Assembly: GCF_963678635.1 (NCBI RefSeq) | Contig: NC_087068.1 | Location: 49,373,724 to 49,437,723 of the forward strand | Length of the DNA stretch: 64,000 bases | Reading direction: 5' to 3' | Origin: Symsagittifera roscoffensis | Taxonomy: Eukaryota > Xenacoelomorpha > Acoela > Convolutidae | Part shown: piece by piece, positions 61,800 to 64,000 of the stretch | Position numbering within the stretch: the stretch's first letter is position 1 | Layout of the letters: each line of letters begins with the position of its first letter | Made by a program: the position numbers and the translations under genes | The notes under the pieces: model-generated | The model's database searches: none | What the model saw: only the letters and a program-made list of their open reading frames with translations | Told to the model about the DNA's origin: nothing

Positions 61800-62172
61800 T
61801 TTTTTTGTCAGTGTGGAGCTTTGTTTTCGAATTGGGTTTGCCGTCCCCGCAGTCGTTAATGAAACGGGCTAAGCCGCTTCTCTCGTCACTTCCATCGATG
61901 AAGATCTTTTCTGTGGTTATAGCAAAAACATACTCATTTCTGTCCTCCTTCATTGTTTCAAAATACTCCTCTTTGGTTAGTCTTTTTCCCCGATAGAAAA
62001 GAAGGAAATCATTCTTTAAAAAATCAGTCTTTGCAAAAAGGCCTTCGCCTTTTTCGTTATTTATAAGCTTCACCTCGAAATCTTTCTCTTTGTCTCGGTA
62101 CGTCCAATCATCGAGATCATACTTCTCGAATCTCCGCTGAAGATGAGATCTCTTGAGACTTTTCATGAATAA
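61780..62172 (-). CDS. KMT5-like SET-domain segment (N-terminal part of the same protein)
   Basis: From ATG at 62164-62166 the frame gives 128 residues with SET landmarks in order: 'KGEGLFAKTDF' (39-49), 'YRGKRLTKEEYF' (58-69), 'EYVFAI' (78-83) and 'RFINDC' (101-106), where family members usually have R-x-INH. It then breaks in a run of seven T (61800-61806 on +) just before the GEEITYDY motif, which lies in another frame. One more A on the gene strand would restore it. SET domains of this type methylate lysines on histone or other proteins. The D in place of H in the INH motif may affect cofactor binding. A TTCCAG acceptor ends just upstream (62173-62175). This could be a living gene with assembly errors or a young pseudogene. 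Confidence 0.7.
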   Translation of the reverse strand, partial: LFMKSLKRSHLQRRFEKYDLDDWTYRDKEKDFEVKLINNEKGEGLFAKTDFLKNDFLLFYRGKRLTKEEYFETMKEDRNEYVFAITTEKIFIDGSDERSGLARFINDCGDGKPNSKTKLHTDKKRRATQK

Positions 62173-62320
62173 CTGGAAAATTATACTGCTTATTAATGAA
62201 TGATATTTTACCTTCGTTGATGCATAGTAAAAGCTGAGCCAAAAAGGAACCTACATCACACGAAAGCTCGCTCATCTTTACTGATCTCATACCCTCAACA
62301 CAATTTAGCAAGACACACAA
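62173..62320 (-). other. 5' exon and 39-nt intron upstream of the SET segment
   Basis: GTAAAA donor (62206-62211) and TTTTCCAG acceptor (62173-62180) define a 39-nt intron (62173-62211). The upstream exon has an ORF (Met at 62320 or at the later Met codons) whose spliced frame ends in a stop inside the SET exon, so it is out of frame with SET. It may be 5' UTR, an upstream ORF, or damaged. Confidence 0.45.
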
Positions 62321-62339
62321 TTAGCAACACTAATTGTGC

Positions 62340-62660
62340 ATCATTCTGAACAACCAACTATGGATATCCCATTTCAACTGAACCAACACCAAGGGTTAAC
62401 ATTTGAGTTGTCTCGCAAGGGTCGGTAGTTTCGCAAGGCTCGGTAGTCTTGCAACGTTTTGTCACTTCGTGGGTGTTGTAGTTAGTTTCAAGAGTTGTTG
62501 ATACAAAATTATACTGCATATTAATGAATGATATTTTACCTTCGATGATACATAGTAATTTCTGAGCCAAAAAGGAGTCTACATCACACGGGAGCTTGCT
62601 CATCTTTACTGATCTCATACCCTCAATACATTTTAGCAAGACACACAATTAGCAACATTA
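62340..62660 (-). pseudogene. Rearranged duplicate of the 5' exon fused to linker sequence, SET removed
   Basis: 62500-62660 copies 62180-62320 (same MRSVKM-type start, same 'gtaaaatatcattcattaat' intron start). Instead of the SET exon it continues into a 'TTLET...EPCETT' stretch related to the linker at 61590-61680. A 96-residue ORF spans it. This is a partial tandem duplication with an internal deletion. Confidence 0.7.
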
Positions 62661-62663
62661 AGT

Positions 62664-62963
62664 GTGTATCCTTCTAAACAACCAACTATGGATATACCAA
62701 TTCAACTAAACCAACACCTGCTCACTCAAGTCCTGCGTGTTAAGACAACACAACTCAGAGAAATAACCTACGTGCTCAAACTCATAAAGGGAACGAAAAC
62801 GGAGCGGACACGTTGCGCACCAGTGACCCGAAGCCCTGCCTTTTCTAAAAGACGACCACTCACAATTGATTCCCTCAAAATTGATAGGAGTTTAGCACCC
62901 ACTTTTGGGCAAACCACTATGTGGTCGACCCGCGCAGTAGCTTTTGGTTTTGAAGATGAATAA
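62664..62963 (+). other. Open stretch on the plus strand, doubtful coding value
   Basis: A 99-codon frame starts near a 'caaccaactatggatat' motif that is also present at 62355 beside the duplicated exon. The composition is unremarkable, and I see no domain and no splice support. It more likely reflects conserved 5' flank of the minus-strand gene than a gene. Confidence 0.2.
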
Positions 62964-63099
62964 TTTCACTTCTTGGTATAATCGTGTTTTGTATTACAAA
63001 TACAATACAAGATTATGACTAAAAAATGCAACTTTATCCCAAAATCTAAAAACTATTCGCTATAAAACTTGAGGCAATAACATGTGTGTGACCATCTTT
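62964..63099. other. AT-rich spacer, no feature seen
   Basis: Contains 'tgtattacaaatacaata', a short imperfect inverted repeat. Nothing else is supported. Confidence 0.4.
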
Positions 63100-63245
63100 T
63101 TAAAAAGAGGCTCCGTAGGAATCACGAGGAATAGCGGCGACAAATGACTTTTCAACACTGAGGTGCACGAATGCACTTTCCATATTGGTCAATTTAACAA
63201 CGAGAATTAATTCGCGCACCTTTGTGCACACTTTCCTTGACGTGC
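63100..63245 (-). pseudogene. C-terminal part of an SGNH-hydrolase-like ORF
   Basis: The peptide 'KVRELILVVKLTNMESAFVHLSVEKSFVAAIPRDSYG' region fits the later half of SGNH/GDSL-type domains (helix, then a beta strand ending in an 'IP-PR/IPRD' turn). It is in the same frame as the N-terminal half at 63600-63861 but is separated from it by a GC-rich stretch with stops. Confidence 0.4.
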
Positions 63246-63575
63246 CCAGATTCCCTAGTGGGATTGAGGCCTTAGTTTTTTTGTCTCCTAACGAGACCTG
63301 ACCGCCCCTTATGGACGGTCCTATGGGCGGCGAGCTTTCTACAACCATCTGCCCTTGGTTGGACCCTAGCGGTCCCTGGCCAATAGAGCCTGACTGCAAC
63401 AGCAGACGCACCTTGTGCGCGGGCCTAGCGCCCCTTGTACCCAGAAAGTGTACCTACTTATTAGCCCTAGCGGCTCTCAGGACCCTTAGTGGTCACTTTT
63501 ACTGGGACACCACGACGCTAGCCGTCGAGCTCCCTTAGGCGCGCGCCTGCCGAAGGGACCCACTATGTGGGTGAC
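63246..63575. repeat. GC-rich stem-loop cluster with shared CTAGC-like loops
   Basis: Perfect small hairpins: 63252-63263 (TCCC/GGGA), 63283-63297 (GTCTC, loop CTAAC, GAGAC), 63302-63330 (CCGCCC/GGGCGG), 63361-63375 (GGACC, CTAGC, GGTCC), 63421-63433 (GGGC, CTAGC, GCCC), 63463-63475 (AGCC, CTAGC, GGCT), 63481-63494 (GACC, CTTAGT, GGTC), 63513-63527 (CGACG, CTAGC, CGTCG), a 12-bp palindrome at 63537-63548, and 63558-63572 (ACCCAC, TAT, GTGGGT). Loops are nearly constant while stems differ and stay paired. Confidence 0.85.
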
Positions 63576-63861
63576 CCGTGTCCTCCGAAAATAACCCCAA
63601 ACTCAGATCTTTTGTCCTAAAAAAAACAAATACATATTTGAATCTCTGTGCATACCGCACCAAATGCTTTAGGTCGCTAGTTTTGCGTCCACCAACTGCA
63701 TTCACATCCAACTTATATTTATGGAACTCTGAATCATCGAAGAAAGTTTTCCAAAAGTCCCTGACAATTGAGTCTCCGATGACGCACATACGATCTTCCA
63801 GGCTGTTGAGATTGACTGGTTCTTCTGCAATTTTTGTGATATTTTTCAGCAGTGTGTTCAT
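63576..63861 (-). pseudogene. N-terminal half of an SGNH-hydrolase-like ORF
   Basis: From the Met at 63861 the frame carries 'CVIGDSIVRDF', the SGNH block I with its catalytic Ser, then 'VNAVGGRKTSDL' (block II Gly), then 'YVFVFFRTKDL' where a G-x-N-D block is expected. The Asn/Gly of that block are not present. After 'KDLSLG' the frame enters the GC-rich stem-loop cluster and stops at 63535. Such SGNH ORFs occur in animal mobile elements; whether this one belonged to an element cannot be told here. It is likely a broken copy. Confidence 0.5.
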
Positions 63862-64000
63862 TGTAAAAAACTTCCAGAACAAACGATGTTCTCAAAACCT
63901 GGTAGTTAAATTAAAAATAAAATCCTAGACCAAATATAAATGTTTTTTCAATAAGAACATCCTTCAAAATGAACAGAAGAGGCAAAAACATATGATATGC
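63862..64000. other. AT-rich right edge, no feature seen
   Basis: No ORF extending off the edge and no repeat shared with the rest of the window was seen. Confidence 0.4.

Noticed and set aside
63311-63538. 75-aa plus-strand ORF through the stem-loop cluster
   Set aside because: No recognisable protein; the repeated residues come from the CTAGC hairpins and fall in more than one frame.

Overview
The window looks like nuclear DNA of an AT-rich animal. Evidence: spliceosomal introns with GTAAGT-type donors and TTTCAG/TTTTAG acceptors, a short interstitial TTAGGG/CCCTAA telomere-type run, a KMT5-like SET domain linked to C2H2/C2HC zinc fingers and a tyrosine-recombinase-like domain, and an SGNH-hydrolase fragment of the sort carried by metazoan mobile elements. 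One gene has a TTTCAG acceptor six bases before its ATG, which would fit spliced-leader trans-splicing. I cannot name the species. No bacterial operons, rRNA, tRNA or CRISPR arrays were seen.

Positions 1-49138 are repeat DNA of three interlocking families. Sat1 is a satellite of about 355 bp whose monomer carries two perfect short hairpins. Sat2 is a dimer of about 726 bp made of two diverged monomers of about 360 bp. The third is a 3.37-kb tandem unit containing a five-exon minus-strand gene. Splice phases match across all exons, and the intact model in two copies predicts 453 and 449 aa: an N-terminal globular part, a P/S/T/E/A-rich linker, a coiled coil, a basic stretch and a helical C-terminal part. 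I do not recognise the family. There are six five-exon copies and three truncated ones. Four of the six five-exon copies have one extra C in exon 2, which would end the protein at about 142 aa. Each full unit also has an intronic inverted repeat with arms of about 110 bp and a conserved upstream block with a CRE-type TGACGTCA, two E2F-type TTTCCCGC sites and a 22-bp palindrome. A segment of about 9.93 kb (two gene units plus Sat1) is itself tandemly duplicated.

Positions 49139-58100 are non-coding AT-rich repeats: a module present three times, sub-repeats of about 185 bp, a 1805-bp tandem duplication, and a cluster of GGTCACATTTTGAC motifs with a near-perfect 25-bp-arm hairpin abutting (CCCTAA)4. 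Positions 58105-59040 hold an old, diverged Sat1 plus Sat2 pair.

Positions 59117-62320 hold a minus-strand gene or recent pseudogene for a SET / S-T-rich linker / zinc-finger / recombinase-like protein, split by two homopolymer frame breaks, with a rearranged duplicate of its 5' end at 62340-62660. Positions 62900-63900 hold a broken SGNH-hydrolase ORF on the minus strand, interrupted by a GC-rich segment with a series of small stem-loops that share a CTAGC-like loop but have different, self-complementary stems.
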